Positions 20,446 through 31,073 of a stretch of 45,329 nucleotides of DNA are shown piece by piece (within the stretch, counting starts at the first letter, position 1; each line of letters begins with the position of its first letter). The notes below the pieces were generated by a model that ran no database searches, had not been told where the DNA came from, and worked only from the letters and a program-made list of their open reading frames with translations. A program made the position numbers and the translations under genes. The DNA comes from Zygnema cylindricum (Eukaryota > Streptophyta > Zygnematophyceae > Zygnematales > Zygnemataceae). The stretch covers positions 64,001 to 109,329 of the forward strand of contig JBBHKE010002158.1 in the NCBI GenBank assembly GCA_037447655.1, read 5' to 3'.

Positions 20446-21319
20446 TAGGCACTATATCAAAACCGGAAGTTAAAGCCGACTATAAGAAAAGGGGAAGAGG
20501 AGAAAGAGGATGAAGATATTTTGGAGCTTCTCCCCATCGGTAATATAGGGAAGAGAGAAAAGCACACTGAAATTTAACGAAAGCAACAGTGTTCTTTTGG
20601 AGGTATAAGGGAATTAAAGAGAGAGGAGAAACTTGAGGGGGTTCAAAATATTGCGGATAGTTTCATAGATATTTTGGAAACAAAAAACTGGTCGAAAAGG
20701 GAGACTTCAAGAGATTCTGAGGAAAGGGGAGAAGAAAATCTAAAGGATAGGGGAGAAGAGGAATATTTGATTAAAAGTTTAGGGGAGGAGAAATATTTTT
20801 GGGAATAAAAATAGAAAGTGATAGTGGAAAGAATTCCATGGGAGAGAGTGAGGAAAGTTCAGAAAATTGGGTAATTATCATGGATAAAAATATGAGTTCG
20901 GAAGATGTAGATTTTATGAGGAACTTAGTGGGAACTCTTGATTTAAGGATAAATTTGGGGGGTAATGGTTTTGACATCACTAATGGGAGTGATGCCATCT
21001 ATAAAGGTGTGCTTGTAAAAGGGTTAGCATCTGGGTGTGTGTAGCAGATTGGAGATGGGGCTGGCTGTTTGAATTGCAAGAGGAAAATTGGATTTTGTGT
21101 GGATGGAAAAGAGATGAGGTGGATAAAATCTTTGTTCGGATTTATGAAAAGTGGGATGCTACTAAAAATGTGTGATCAACAAGATGCAATATTTATTTCA
21201 GCTCATCTAACAGACTTTTTTGAATATGAGGTTATTTCCTTAAAGATTTATGAGAAGAAAAAAAAGAAGAAAAAAAAAGGAAAATGTATTTAGTAAGAGT
21301 TGAAAGGAAAGTAGACTAG
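20446..21319 (+). pseudogene. C7 collapsed pol relic
   Basis: Near copy of 17431-18317 (C6): the RT trace (YLIKSLGEEK) is followed, after a frame change, by GESEESSENWVIIMDKNMSS, the VDFMRNLVGTLDLRINLGGN block, and KEMRWIKSLFGFMKSGM. The whole C7 internal region is about 1.78 kb, against about 5 kb for C5 or C10, with protease, integrase and the RT core absent. Confidence 0.75.
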
Positions 21320-21332
21320 AAAATAAGGTGAG
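21320..21332 (+). other. C7 polypurine tract
   Basis: AAAATAAGGTGAG, one change from the family sequence, directly before the LTR. Confidence 0.75.
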
Positions 21333-21405
21333 TGTTGAAATATATGTATTTTCTAGGTCTAAATAAAGGAAACTTATTAGGAGGAAGTAAGCAAAGGCAG
21401 CCTAC
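21333..21405 (+). mobile_element. C7 3' LTR, first segment
   Basis: Starts TGTTGAAATATATG, nearly identical to 18331-18403, and ends in CCTAC (21401-21405), the left target duplication of the nested solo LTR. It continues at 22711. Confidence 0.88.
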
Positions 21406-22710
21406 TGTTGATATTTATGTATTTTCTAGGTCTGTTTTAGGATAGAAAAGTAGTAAAGGCAGTCTACCTCTATCCTCCTTCTCCAAGCCCCCACACTTGT
21501 TGTAGTCACTGAAGGCTGGAGAGGGAGCTAGAGCCATGGCTGTCTAAGCTCTTCAGAGAGACAAGAATAGACTATAGGTATATTTACTAAAAAGGTATTT
21601 GACGGACCCAGGAATTGATCTTGGTACCTACAGTCCGTCAAACACGTAGCAGTTAGCTTTGTCTATTTAGTCTAGGACTAGTGCTAGGACTTAAAGGGTT
21701 TGATAAATATCTAAATAGATATAGGCAGGATATTCCATTTAACTGGGTTACGGTATATAGGGCATAGAAAAAGTTGTACTTTTAGTACCGGACAAAACAA
21801 ATAGTACGAATATTTGTTTCGACGGTCCGTATGAAATGCCGAAATAAATTGGACGGCGGTGATTAGCGCCGGCTACGCGAAAGGATAATTTTGCGGTTTG
21901 CGGACGTCACTACTCCGGATGACACGTGGCGACATCTTACAGGCTGCGGAATCTCGGGAACGGAACACAACAAATCCGGATGTGATAAATGTCACATTAT
22001 GGCAATATCGTACACTCTTCGTACATAAAGTACACCGGCACCTGTACTTTCCTGTACGGTACCGTTTTTTTGACATGGCATGACCTGGCGCCACGTGGAG
22101 AGATAAGATTTGGAAGCAGGAATTCTGGGGATTATAAGAGCGAATTCGGATAGGACATGTGTTGACTTTTTAGCCATGTCGTACGATGGCCGTACAAAAG
22201 GTACAGCGGTACTTCTACCTTTATGTACTATACAATAATATGATTGGTCCGTACCTTAGAAATAGAGGGTTTAGAGAGGGGTTTAGGACTTAGAATATTT
22301 CTGGTAGGTAGCTGCCTCTCTCAGAGAGCACCTTTTATAAATGGCAAACTTTGGCCAGCCATAACTATAATTTCAGTTGACCAAATTCAGTGATTCTTTT
22401 TGTTGCAGACTCAGGAGAGTCCAGGCTACATATGGGTGTAGTCGGTCAGAGTGTTTGCCTGCCAGGGTGGCTGCATTTCTAAGGGAAATTCAAAGTGGGT
22501 GAATATGTCCAAATCTCATATTCTAACTTTGCATTCTGTGGTGGAACTAAGCACACAGAAAGTCTTATTTCATAGGGGTGAACCTGTAATGGGGTTTTGA
22601 TTGTCAAGGGGTCAATCATTTGGGTTTATATAAACTTGGAGTCGGCACTATCTAGATTAGCTTCTTTTGATCTGCGAATTCTGTGTGGCAATGGAGCCCA
22701 TAGAGTTACA
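21406..22710 (+). mobile_element. Solo LTR nested in C7 3' LTR
   Basis: Starts TGTTGATATTTATG, ends CATAGAGTTACA, and is flanked by perfect 5-bp duplications CCTAC (21401-21405 and 22711-22715). It is 1305 bp and of the same subtype as 14569-15747. The extra length comes from a partly duplicated promoter block (22000-22200 contains two copies of the CGTAC...GGCCGTAC region). CACGTG at 21923-21928; TATAAAT at 22336-22342; hairpin module at about 21599-21682. Confidence 0.92.
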
Positions 22711-23806
22711 CCTACCTCTTGCTCCACTCTCCAAACCCCCACACTTGTCGCAGTCACTGAAGATTGGAGAGGAAGCTAGAGCCATGGCTGCCCATGCTGC
22801 CCATAGAGAGAGACACATTGTAGTTTTTGGTAGGTGTACTTAAAAGATGTTGACGGAAACATGATTTGATCGTGGTACCTACCGTCCGTCAAGCATTCGG
22901 TAGCTAGTAGCTTTATCCAATAGTGTAGGATAAGAGCTGAAGTATATAATGTACGACAATTATATAAATATGAACGATGTTATATGTTTCATTTAACTGC
23001 TTACGAGACGGCCTGTACACGGAAACGGAGTAGACCACATAAATTCTGTACCGCACGGAATTAACAAAACAACACTTTATTTAAACGGCCAATATTAAAT
23101 GATGGTCTTCATTGAACTGCCGTGGTGCGAGCCGAGATTCTGGAGTGGACCACTTGACGTTTTCGGGCACCCCCACTCTAGATGACACGTGGCACGATCC
23201 GGGAGGATTACACGATTTTAGGAACGCGAGATGATAATTTTGGATGTGACAAATGTCACATTATGCCGATGTCGTACATGGAACGTACAGAAAGTACGAC
23301 GGTACCTCTACTTTCTTGTATGGTACAGTCTTTCCATTGGTCCGTACCTTACTACTAGGGAGCTTAGAGAGGTGTTTTAGGACTTTGAATAATTTTGGAA
23401 GGTAGTCACCTCTCTCCGAAAGAGCATCTGTATAAATAGGCAAACTTTGCCATTTAATTACAACTCACTCGGTTGACCAAAATCAGTGATTCTTTTTGAT
23501 CCGTACTCACGGGAGTCCACGCTACAAAGAGGTGTAGTTGGTCAGAGTTTTTGCCTGCCAAAGTCGCTGCATTTCTAAGGGAAAGTCAAATTGGGTGAAT
23601 GTCTCCAAAATTGATATTCTAACTTTGCATTCTGTGGTGGAACTGAGCAGTCAGAAAGTCTTATTTCTTAAATGTGAAGTTATTTTAGGGTTTTGATTGT
23701 CAAGGGGTCAATCATTTGGGTTTGTATCAACTTGGAGTCGGCACTAACTTGATAAGCTTCTTAAGAGCTGCCTACTTTGAGGACCAATGGAGGTCTCAAA
23801 GTTTCA
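22711..23806 (+). mobile_element. C7 3' LTR, second segment
   Basis: Resumes with CCTACCTCTTGCTCC and follows the shared LTR 18470-19556 to its end GTCTCAAAGTTTCA. CACGTG at 23186-23191; TATAAATAGG at 23431-23440; hairpin module at about 22851-22932 (TACCGTCCGTCAAGC). The LTR end is fused directly to the integrase of C8 with no primer site. Confidence 0.88.
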
Positions 23807-24929
23807 GTTGGGACATGTGTATTTGGACAAACTGAGGGAAATGAAAAAACTGGGTATAGTGGAAGGGATTCACTTTGGGGATAGTGAAGTGATGGATGAT
23901 TGTAGTGGTTGTGTACAAAGTAAGGCTCACAAATTGCCCTTTCCAAAATTTGCTACATATAAAGGGGAAAGGGTGCTAGATCTTGTATACACTGATATCA
24001 GGGTACTTGCCAAAGTACCTTCGGTTAGGGGTAAAAGATATATGGTAACCATAACTGATGACTCGTCTAGATATTCTAGAGTTTACTTTCTCAAAAATAA
24101 GTCTGAAGCACCACTTTATTTTAAAAAATATAAAGCGTTGAGAGAAAAGTTGCATGGAACCCATATTAAGAGAATTAGAAGTGATAATAGGGGAGAGTAT
24201 ACTTCTAACCAGTTTGAGGACTTCTTGAGAGATGAGGGAGTCTAACACCAAAAGATTGTTCTCGATAATCTAGAACAAAACGGTGTAGCCGAAAGACTTA
24301 ATAGAACTCTATGTGATAGCGCTCGAAGCATGCTAACAGATAAAAAGATAGGAAAACACTTCTGGGCCGAAACTATGAATTGTGATAACTACATCAAAAA
24401 TAGAGTTCTTACTACAACTCTAAAAGGAGAAACACCGTATGAGAGATAGGATGGAAGAAAACCAGATAAGTCTCATCTTAAAGTCTTTGGAAGTCAAATG
24501 GGCAGTATGAATTCTGACCGAAAGAGTTGGAAACTAGATGTTAAGGGAAAATCGGGATACCTAGTGGGATATGATGAAGATGTCAAGGGATATCAAGTAT
24601 ATGATCTTGGAACGAAGGGTATCATAATGGTTAAGCAACTAGTTGTCATGGATGAAGGGAAGTCAATAGATCCTTTTAAATACTCTAGAACAATCGGAAT
24701 TAGATTTGAGTCAGAGAATGAGGAAGAATCAGATTTTCCGAAAATGAATATCAGTGATCAGATTGTTGCAAATCCACGAGAAATTCATACCAACGAGGGG
24801 ACTCGAGTGAATTTGCAATCTCCAATACAAGTTAAAGACATAGAGGAAGATGAGCCAGCTCCCATGGATAAGGGAGCAGATCAAACAGTTTGGAGGAACT
24901 CGAGATTACCCACCATTCCAGCTTGTTAA
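23787..24929 (+). pseudogene. C8 integrase, 5'-truncated and fused to LTR start codon
   Basis: The ATG is the one in the last 20 bases of the C7 LTR. It reads MEVSKFQ, then in frame LGHVYLDKLREMKKLGIVEG, a zinc-region CSGCVQSKAHKLPFP, the core first Asp in VYTDI and the second in IRSDNRGEYTSNQF, open to 24245. The EQNGVAERLNRTL segment (catalytic Glu) follows after a stop, then the C-terminal region (GYLVGYDEDVKGYQVYDL) at 24498-24929. Gag, protease and the first zinc ligand are absent. Confidence 0.87.
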
Positions 24930-26505
24930 TTTCAAGAAGGATGAAGGAGCTGCAAAAGGCTGCAAGAAAGACAGACAGCTCACAAGGTAACAAAGTTGTC
25001 ACACCTGATGAGCCTCGGGCTTACTCACAGGCAGTGAATTGTCTAGAAAAGGACAAATGGGTAAGGGCCATTAATGATAAGATGGTTTCCGTTATGGAAG
25101 TGAATATATGGGATTTAGTTGACTACCCTCCAAAGAGAAAACGGATAGAGTGTATATGGGTGTTTTAAGCTAAAACTGAACCCTGATAATGCCATTGAGA
25201 GATACAAATCTAGATTGATAGCAAAGGGTTTTACCCGAAAAGAGGGGATTGATTATGAAGAAACATTTGCACCAGTTGTACGTTTCCATTCAGAAAGGAT
25301 TCTCCTCAGTTTAGCAGCAGCGGAAGACATGTAGATTCATTAGATGGACATTAATATGACCTTCCTCTATGGTGAGTTAGAGGAATTAATTTTTATGAGA
25401 CAGCCAGAAGGCTTTGTGGAGGAAGGAGAGGAAAGTAAATTCTGCAAACTTATTAATCTTTGTATGGACTGAAGCAGACTCCCAGCCAATGGATTAAGAA
25501 ACTAGATGAGTTTTTAACTAATCAGGGATATGTCACAATTAGTTTTGACCACTCTGTTTACATGTTTGAGGATGAGGATGGGATTATCTTTATTGCCATC
25601 TATGTAGATGATCTTCGGTACTAAGTAAGTCCAAGGAAAATATTAATAAGTTAAAGAAAGATTTATGAAGCAAATTTGACATGAAGGACTTAGGGAAGGC
25701 AAGATATATTCTAAGAATTCAGATCGAAAGAGATAGAGAGAAAAAAATAATCGAATAAACTTAGAAAGAGGCCATAGAAAATATGTTGGAAAAATTTTAG
25801 ATGGATAAAGCAAACAATTGTACCACTCCAATGGACTTGAAGAAATTAAGTGAGGTAAGTGTCGAAGCAGGTGTGATTATTCTTGATGAAGTTATGAGCG
25901 CAGAAAAGAGATAGTTTATGAAGTCAATACCGTACAAAGAGGTCGTAGGAAGTATGATATATTCCATTAACTGTACCAAACTAGACATAGTTGCAGCAGT
26001 TGGAGTCCTCAGCAAGAGTTTCAATGATCCTAGAAAGAAAGATTGGGAGGCAGCCAAAAGGGTAATGAGATATCTGATAGGGTATAGAGATCTTTGGTTG
26101 CATCTGGGAGGGGAAAACATTGACATCACTACTTGGAGTGATGCTAGTTATGGGGATGCACCTATGAGGAGGTGTACTTGTGGATATGCTTTGTATGTTG
26201 GGAATGGTGTTTGTTGTTGGAGCAATAAGCAACAAAAGGTGGTTGCTCCGTCCACTATAGAGGTTGAGAACATGGCCTCTTGTTCTGCTGTCAAAGAATT
26301 GATGTGGGTGAAGTCTATGCTACAAGAACTTGGGTTCATCAAGGTTGGTGTGCAGAAAGTGTTTTGCGGTAATCAAGTTGCAATTGCAATTGTAGCCAAC
26401 CCAAAACACCACTTTAAGGCAAAACATATAGACATAAGACTAAGTTTTGTGAGGGAAAAGGTTGAAAACAAAATTGTCAGCTTGGAGTATATACCACATG
26501 GAGAG
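24930..26505 (+). pseudogene. C8 reverse transcriptase and RNase H (broken, no polypurine tract)
   Basis: RT N-terminus (EPRAYSQAVNCLEKDKWVRA, WDLVDYPPKRKRIECIW) to 25168; palm and catalytic region (FEDEDGIIFIAIYVDDL, broken immediately after YVDD) at about 25565-25625; RNase H open at 25918-26511 (MKSIPYKEVVGSMIYSINCT, TWSDASYGDAPMRRC, CGNQVAIAIVANPKHHFKAK). The last 35 or so codons and the polypurine tract are deleted: PHGEC runs into the LTR. 25439-26505 is repeated at 33601-34668. Confidence 0.87.
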
Positions 26506-27432
26506 TGTTGAAAAAAAATGAATTTTATATTTCAATCTTCTTTTTTTGTCTATGATTATTCTATAGTTCTCATACTTATCGTAGTCACTGAGAATTGGCA
26601 GGCAGCCATGGCTGTCTCAAGTAGATAAGAAGACAGGCAGAACAGTAAGCCCCTACAAAAGATAGCATTGCCAGCAGTAGGAATTGATACTGCGACCTCC
26701 TAAATATTTGCCGTACGGCGTAGCCGTTCGCTTTATCCAATAGGTGTTGATGAAGCGTTACTTATATGATAATTATTTAAATAATGACGCGACGAGACAT
26801 ACGAAATAAAATGAACGTGTACCGCACGAAATATTGAATCATACGAACGATATTTAATTTTCAATGGACGAAATCAAATGTTGTTCGCGATCGACGGCTC
26901 GCGGAGAAGCAAAAATTTCGGAGTGGACATTTGGCGGTTTGCAAGCTAATGTCGGTGGACGACACGTGGCGTGATATTGTTGGACAGTAGATATTACAAA
27001 GGGAGCAAATACGGCTCAGGATCTGACACGCGTCAACGGAGCGGCCATTCATACTATGGTCGTACAACAAGTACAGCAGAACCTATACCTTCTTGTATCT
27101 TATGTCATTTGATTGGTTAGGGTACAATAGTAGTAAGTTTAGAGAGGGAGCTTAGGACTTAGAAAAAAACCAAGGTAGCCGCATCTCTCCCAAAATGCTT
27201 CTATATTTACAGGCCATCTTTGGCCGGCCCTAACTTAATGCTCAGGTGAGCAATTTTAGTGATTCTATTTGTTGTGTACTCACAGGAGTCCAAGCTACAC
27301 AAAGGTGTAGTCGGTCAGAGTTTTAGCGTGTCGGGGTGGCAATTATTCATTTCCAAAGTCAAGTGCAAATATTATCTAGAGGTTTCATATAAGCTGGACA
27401 TTTTGTGGATCAATGGAGGTCACAGAATTACA
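26506..27432 (+). mobile_element. LTR between C8 and C9 (927 bp)
   Basis: Starts TGTTGAAAAAAAATG and ends GAGGTCACAGAATTACA, followed by the primer site. It is nearly identical to 34669-35605. CACGTG at 26963-26968. The diverged hairpin module at about 26671-26750 reads GCAGTAGGAATTGATACTGC. It serves as C8 3' LTR and C9 5' LTR. Confidence 0.88.
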
Positions 27433-27755
27433 AGTTATAGGCCCACCCTATAAGGTGCCAATTTTCAATGGAACGGGGTTCACATACTGGGAAACTATGA
27501 TGAGGGGTGCATTGTTTGAAAAATGGCTATCGGGCATTGTGAGCGTTCGTGTGCCTCGGCAAACTACAAAATATGGAGTTCCACCAGTGTTTAGAGGATC
27601 CTGATTCAGAGAAGGATCTGCCGAGGGAGAGGTGGTAGACGATGTTGAAGAAGTATCGTGTTAGAAACAAAGAAGGAGAAAGGGAAAGAGAAACTCACAC
27701 CGATAGCTACTGGATATATTTCAATGGCAAAGGTTCAAAAAACCGAGGCAAATGA
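27413..27755 (+). pseudogene. C9 gag N-terminus (interrupted by K1)
   Basis: ATG at 27413, 20 bases before the LTR end. It reads MEVTELQVIGPPYKVPIFNG, then TGFTYWETMMRGALFEKWLS, and stops at 27602. Readable sequence continues in another frame to AKVQKTEAN, where K1 is inserted after AATGA (27751-27755). Gag resumes at 33567. Confidence 0.85.
27433..27447 (+). other. C9 primer-binding site
   Basis: AGTTATAGGCCCACC directly after the LTR. It matches the C5 site at 13 of 15 positions; both differences are G to A. Confidence 0.7.
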
Positions 27756-28028
27756 TGCTGAGATTCAGAAAAAGTGGCCATAAGATCGTCCAATTACAAG
27801 ACAACAAGCTAAGGAAAAAAATTCTCTATATGAGAAATCAAAGCTTAATTAATGAACAAGAAAAAAGATAGATTAATTCCTTGACAAAATAAGCACTCAG
27901 TGCAAAAATAGTTGTTGGGAAAAATTGGAGAGAATCATTCACTTGATGATTAATTTAATGCATAGCATTCGTTTATTTTTTTATATCTATAGGTGTCGAG
28001 TAGACCTATGCGACTTGCGTGTCATGTA
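27756..28028 (-). mobile_element. K1 3' LTR (sense 3' half only)
   Basis: In plus orientation it starts TGCTGAGATTCAG next to the target duplication AATGA. It matches the left half of the solo LTR at 35930 up to GGTGTCGAGTAGACC...GTAAA, then stops at 28028. The U3 side of this LTR and the K1 polypurine tract are gone. Confidence 0.82.
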
Positions 28029-28318
28029 AAAGTACCAATTCAATAGAATTTTGTAAGAACTTGACGAGCAATCCCTTGACTACATTTGAATTGTGAAAAA
28101 ATGTAAGCAACCCGTAATACTTTTGTCGCGCTCTTTTGTCACGCTTATTGACACCAACTAAAACAACAATAGAGCCAACCATCCAAATGTTACGATTCCT
28201 ACACTGAACGCATCACATGTAATAAATATTGTAGGGCCCAAGTGACGTTTAACCATTGAATAGCAACCTCTTCTTTCTCTTTATCTTCTTTGAGAGATCA
28301 AAAAGAGCACCCAAGAGC
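28029..28318. other. Unassigned sequence inside K1
   Basis: No coding frame of interest and no match to the other LTRs. It lies where the rest of the K1 3' LTR should be. It may be flanking DNA carried in with the neighbouring solo LTR or decayed K1 sequence. Confidence 0.4.
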
Positions 28319-29386
28319 TGCAACTCTGAGACCTCCATAGGTCCTCAGAATGGGTAGCTTGCAAAAAGCCTTTAGGATAACCCTGACCCCTTTGTGTTTC
28401 ATTAAGAATAATTGCCACCATAACAGACAAAAAATGTGACCACCTTCACCCCTGTGAAGGGAAGACTCCCTTGAGTCGATAGCAAAAAGAATCTCTGAAT
28501 TTGCTCCCCTGAGCAGTAAGTTATGGAGGGTCAAAACTGACCTTTTGTACAGAAGCTCTCTGGGAGAGAGGGTCCTATCTACCAAATTTTTCTTAGTCCT
28601 ATCTCTCTCTAAAACTATCGACTGATGTACGACACCAATCATATTACACTACCATACACAAAAGTACAACTTCTGGTATACTTTCTGTACGGATATTGTA
28701 CGACATGGCCTAAATATCGACACATGTCATATCCGAATTCGTTCTCGTAATCTCCGGAGATGCCGCAATCGAATGTCATTGTGCCACTTGTCATCAGATG
28801 TGGCGATAACCACAAACCGCTGAGATTCTCTTCCGCGATCTCGACATTTTTTCCTGACCGTCCGATTGAATGCAGATTTCAATCGTAGCCGTCATAAATA
28901 CATGCACGGTATTTGTTGCGTTTAAATAAACAAATGCGCGGTACTTGTTTCTTATCCCTACCGCAGTCCGTACTTTTACATAACTGACTCTATGTATCCC
29001 GTAAACAGTTGTTGTTAAATGAATTATCCTACGTGGTAACATTTAAATAACTAACAAACCCTATAGCATGTAACTCTAGTCTTAGACTTAATGGATAAGT
29101 CTATCGGCTACCGGCGTCGCTAACGGACGGCAGGTACCAAGATAAAATCTTGGGTCTGACAACTCCCCTTTCAGTAAATAAACTAACTATCCGTAAATCA
29201 ACTAATCTATTTCCCGTAAATCTATGGATAGCATAGGTAGCCATGGCTGTAGCTTCCTCTCCAACTTCTCAGTGACTGCAACAAGTGTGGGAGTTAGAGT
29301 GAGAAGTTAGAGGCAGACCGCCTCGACTTCTTTTCTGCATTTCATTTTAGACCTAGAAATACTAAAAAAAACCATTAATTTCTACA
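28319..29386 (-). mobile_element. Solo LTR of the C3/C4 type inside K1
   Basis: 1068 bp, TG...CA in plus orientation (TGCAACTCTGAGACC to TTAATTTCTACA), with no internal region. Flanks AGAGC (28314-28318) and TGAGC (29387-29391) match at 4 of 5 bases, a probable target duplication. The hairpin module is at about 29075-29163. The G-box is decayed to CACTTG. Confidence 0.8.
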
Positions 29387-29606
29387 TGAGCACAATTCTC
29401 TCTTTCAATCGGGCTATTATTGATTTCACGCCCTTAAAACTTTAAAAAAGTTGAAAGGAGACGGTATGGAGAGATATAATGAAGAAGAAGAGGGAGAGAG
29501 AAAAGAAGTGTGCTCTCTTTCTCCTTACCTCTCTCTATCCCACTCCTCTTTTTCCCTCTCTCTCCCTTTCCCTTACCCTCTCCCTCCCCTTCTCTCACCC
29601 TCTCCC
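29387..29606. other. Purine then pyrimidine tract, no gene
   Basis: A purine-rich run (about 29479-29508, GAAGAAGAAGAGGGAGAG) is followed by a pyrimidine run (29515-29610) of CTCTCC/CCCTCT units. No coding motif; the end of RNase H and the polypurine tract of K1 would be expected here. Confidence 0.6.
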
Positions 29607-30590
29607 TCAGTATTCGATACTAAAGCATTTTAATACTTCTGTTGCATATTTCTGTTGATTCATGTAGACTGTATAAACATCGGTTTTGATTTCTATGCCA
29701 AGAAGGTAACTTAACTCTCCAAGGTCAGTCGTCTCAAATTTGTTGTTCAAGAATCGTTTGACCGTTTCAATCTCGGCTGACAGATAACCAAACACACTCA
29801 TATCATCGACATAAACTCAGAAAATCACTAAGTTTTTGTCTTTCCCAATAGTGGAAACTACTTTATCTATGTGACATCTCTCAAAGCCCTCTTTTCTCAT
29901 TTCGGTGTCAAGTTTAACGTTCCAACACCTAGAACTTTGTTTTAGACCATATATAGATTTGTGTAGTTTACACACCATGTGTTCTTTTCCTAGTTCTATC
30001 ATGCCCTCTGGTTGTTCCATGTAGACTTTTTCCTCTAAATCCCCATTAAGAAATATAGTTTTAATATATAGTTGATGCATCTGCATTCCCTCTACTACCC
30101 CTAAGGCTATTAAACTTCTGAGACTATTAAACTTCAGTACTGGTGAGAAAGTCTTAGTGTAATAGACCCCCTCTTCTTGGGAATACCCTTTAGCAACTAA
30201 CCTCGCTTTATATCTTTCCACTTACCCATCTGATTTCCTCTTAATCTTAAAAGACCCATTTACACCCCACAATGTTTTTCTCTATTGGGCGTTCTACAAA
30301 GGTCCAGGTTTTGTTTTTGTTAAATGAGTCATATTCTAATTCTATTGCCTCTTTCCATTTATGAGAGTTAGAACCCTCCAAAGCTTCATGAAAAGTTTGC
30401 GGTTCCCCTTCTGTCACCATAAAGTAATAAGCTAAACCCACATCTTCCGTTTCTTCAATAAGCCTTTTTGGTTTAGCACGTATCCAATTAGATACTCTTT
30501 GAGGGGTTACCTTCAATCTCGATTGTTCAATAGGATTCGGAGAGGTTTTAATTTGCAAAGGTTGTTGTGCAGGTAACTTCTCCACTGGTA
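29607..30590 (-). pseudogene. K1 reverse transcriptase (broken)
   Basis: A Copia RT distinct from the C family. The N-terminus (EGEPQTFHEALEGSNSHKWK, WTFVERPIEKNIVGCKWVF) is at 30247-30585; ARLVAKGYSQEEGVYYTKTF and QPEGMIELGKEHMVCKLHKS at 29817-30221; a TGA precedes the catalytic V-YVDDM near 29795-29815; FETTDLGELSYLLGIEIKTD and MNQQKYATEVLKCF follow to 29607. RNase H is missing. Confidence 0.87.
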
Positions 30591-31073
30591 AAGGTTGAAA
30601 GGTTAATTTTCCACCGAGATGACGGAAGTCCGAACTGGAATAGAAATTAGCGTGGATGACAAAGGCTCCACTTCACACTCTCTGCCTGGAGTACTAGGCG
30701 TCTTAAGGTTGTCTTTAACGTTGACGTCCTCAAGTCCTCTAACCATCTTCTTTTCAATAGGTTGTTTTAGAATCTGCTCTCCCACATGACCAAATCGTTG
30801 ATGCCACAGCTCCAAAGTTTGTGCTTCTTTGCTGAAATTCATCTGTGCATCTTCATCATCTAAGCGTAGAACAAAAATATTCCCTTCCGGATATCCATGA
30901 GCGATTAGCTTCCCCACACTTTTGATTTCACACCGTTCACTTTTCTTTTTCTCAAAGTCGACTTTTAGTCCACTCTTCACAGCATGCATAACACTGAAAA
31001 GGTTATGCTTTAAACCTTGTAAGTATAAAACATCTTTTAAATGCCCTTCATAACTACCAGTATCACAGTATAA
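30591..31073 (-). pseudogene. K1 GAG-pre-integrase fused to RT linker (integrase core deleted)
   Basis: Reads YPEGNIFVLRLDD and LELWHQRFGHVGEQILKQ, the pre-integrase zinc-region signature, then passes in frame into a Pro/Thr-rich stretch (KTPSTPGRECEVEPLS) that in Copia elements lies just before RT. The CxxC half of the zinc site and the whole DDE core, normally several hundred codons, are absent. An internal deletion is the simplest reading. Confidence 0.8.

Noticed and set aside
23740-23830. A target duplication for C7 as a single insertion
   Set aside because: The left LTR is shared with C6 and the right LTR is fused to truncated C8, so no matching flanks exist.
26506-27432. Envelope-like gene after RNase H in C8/C9
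   Set aside because: The LTR follows RNase H directly; no extra open frame exists between them.
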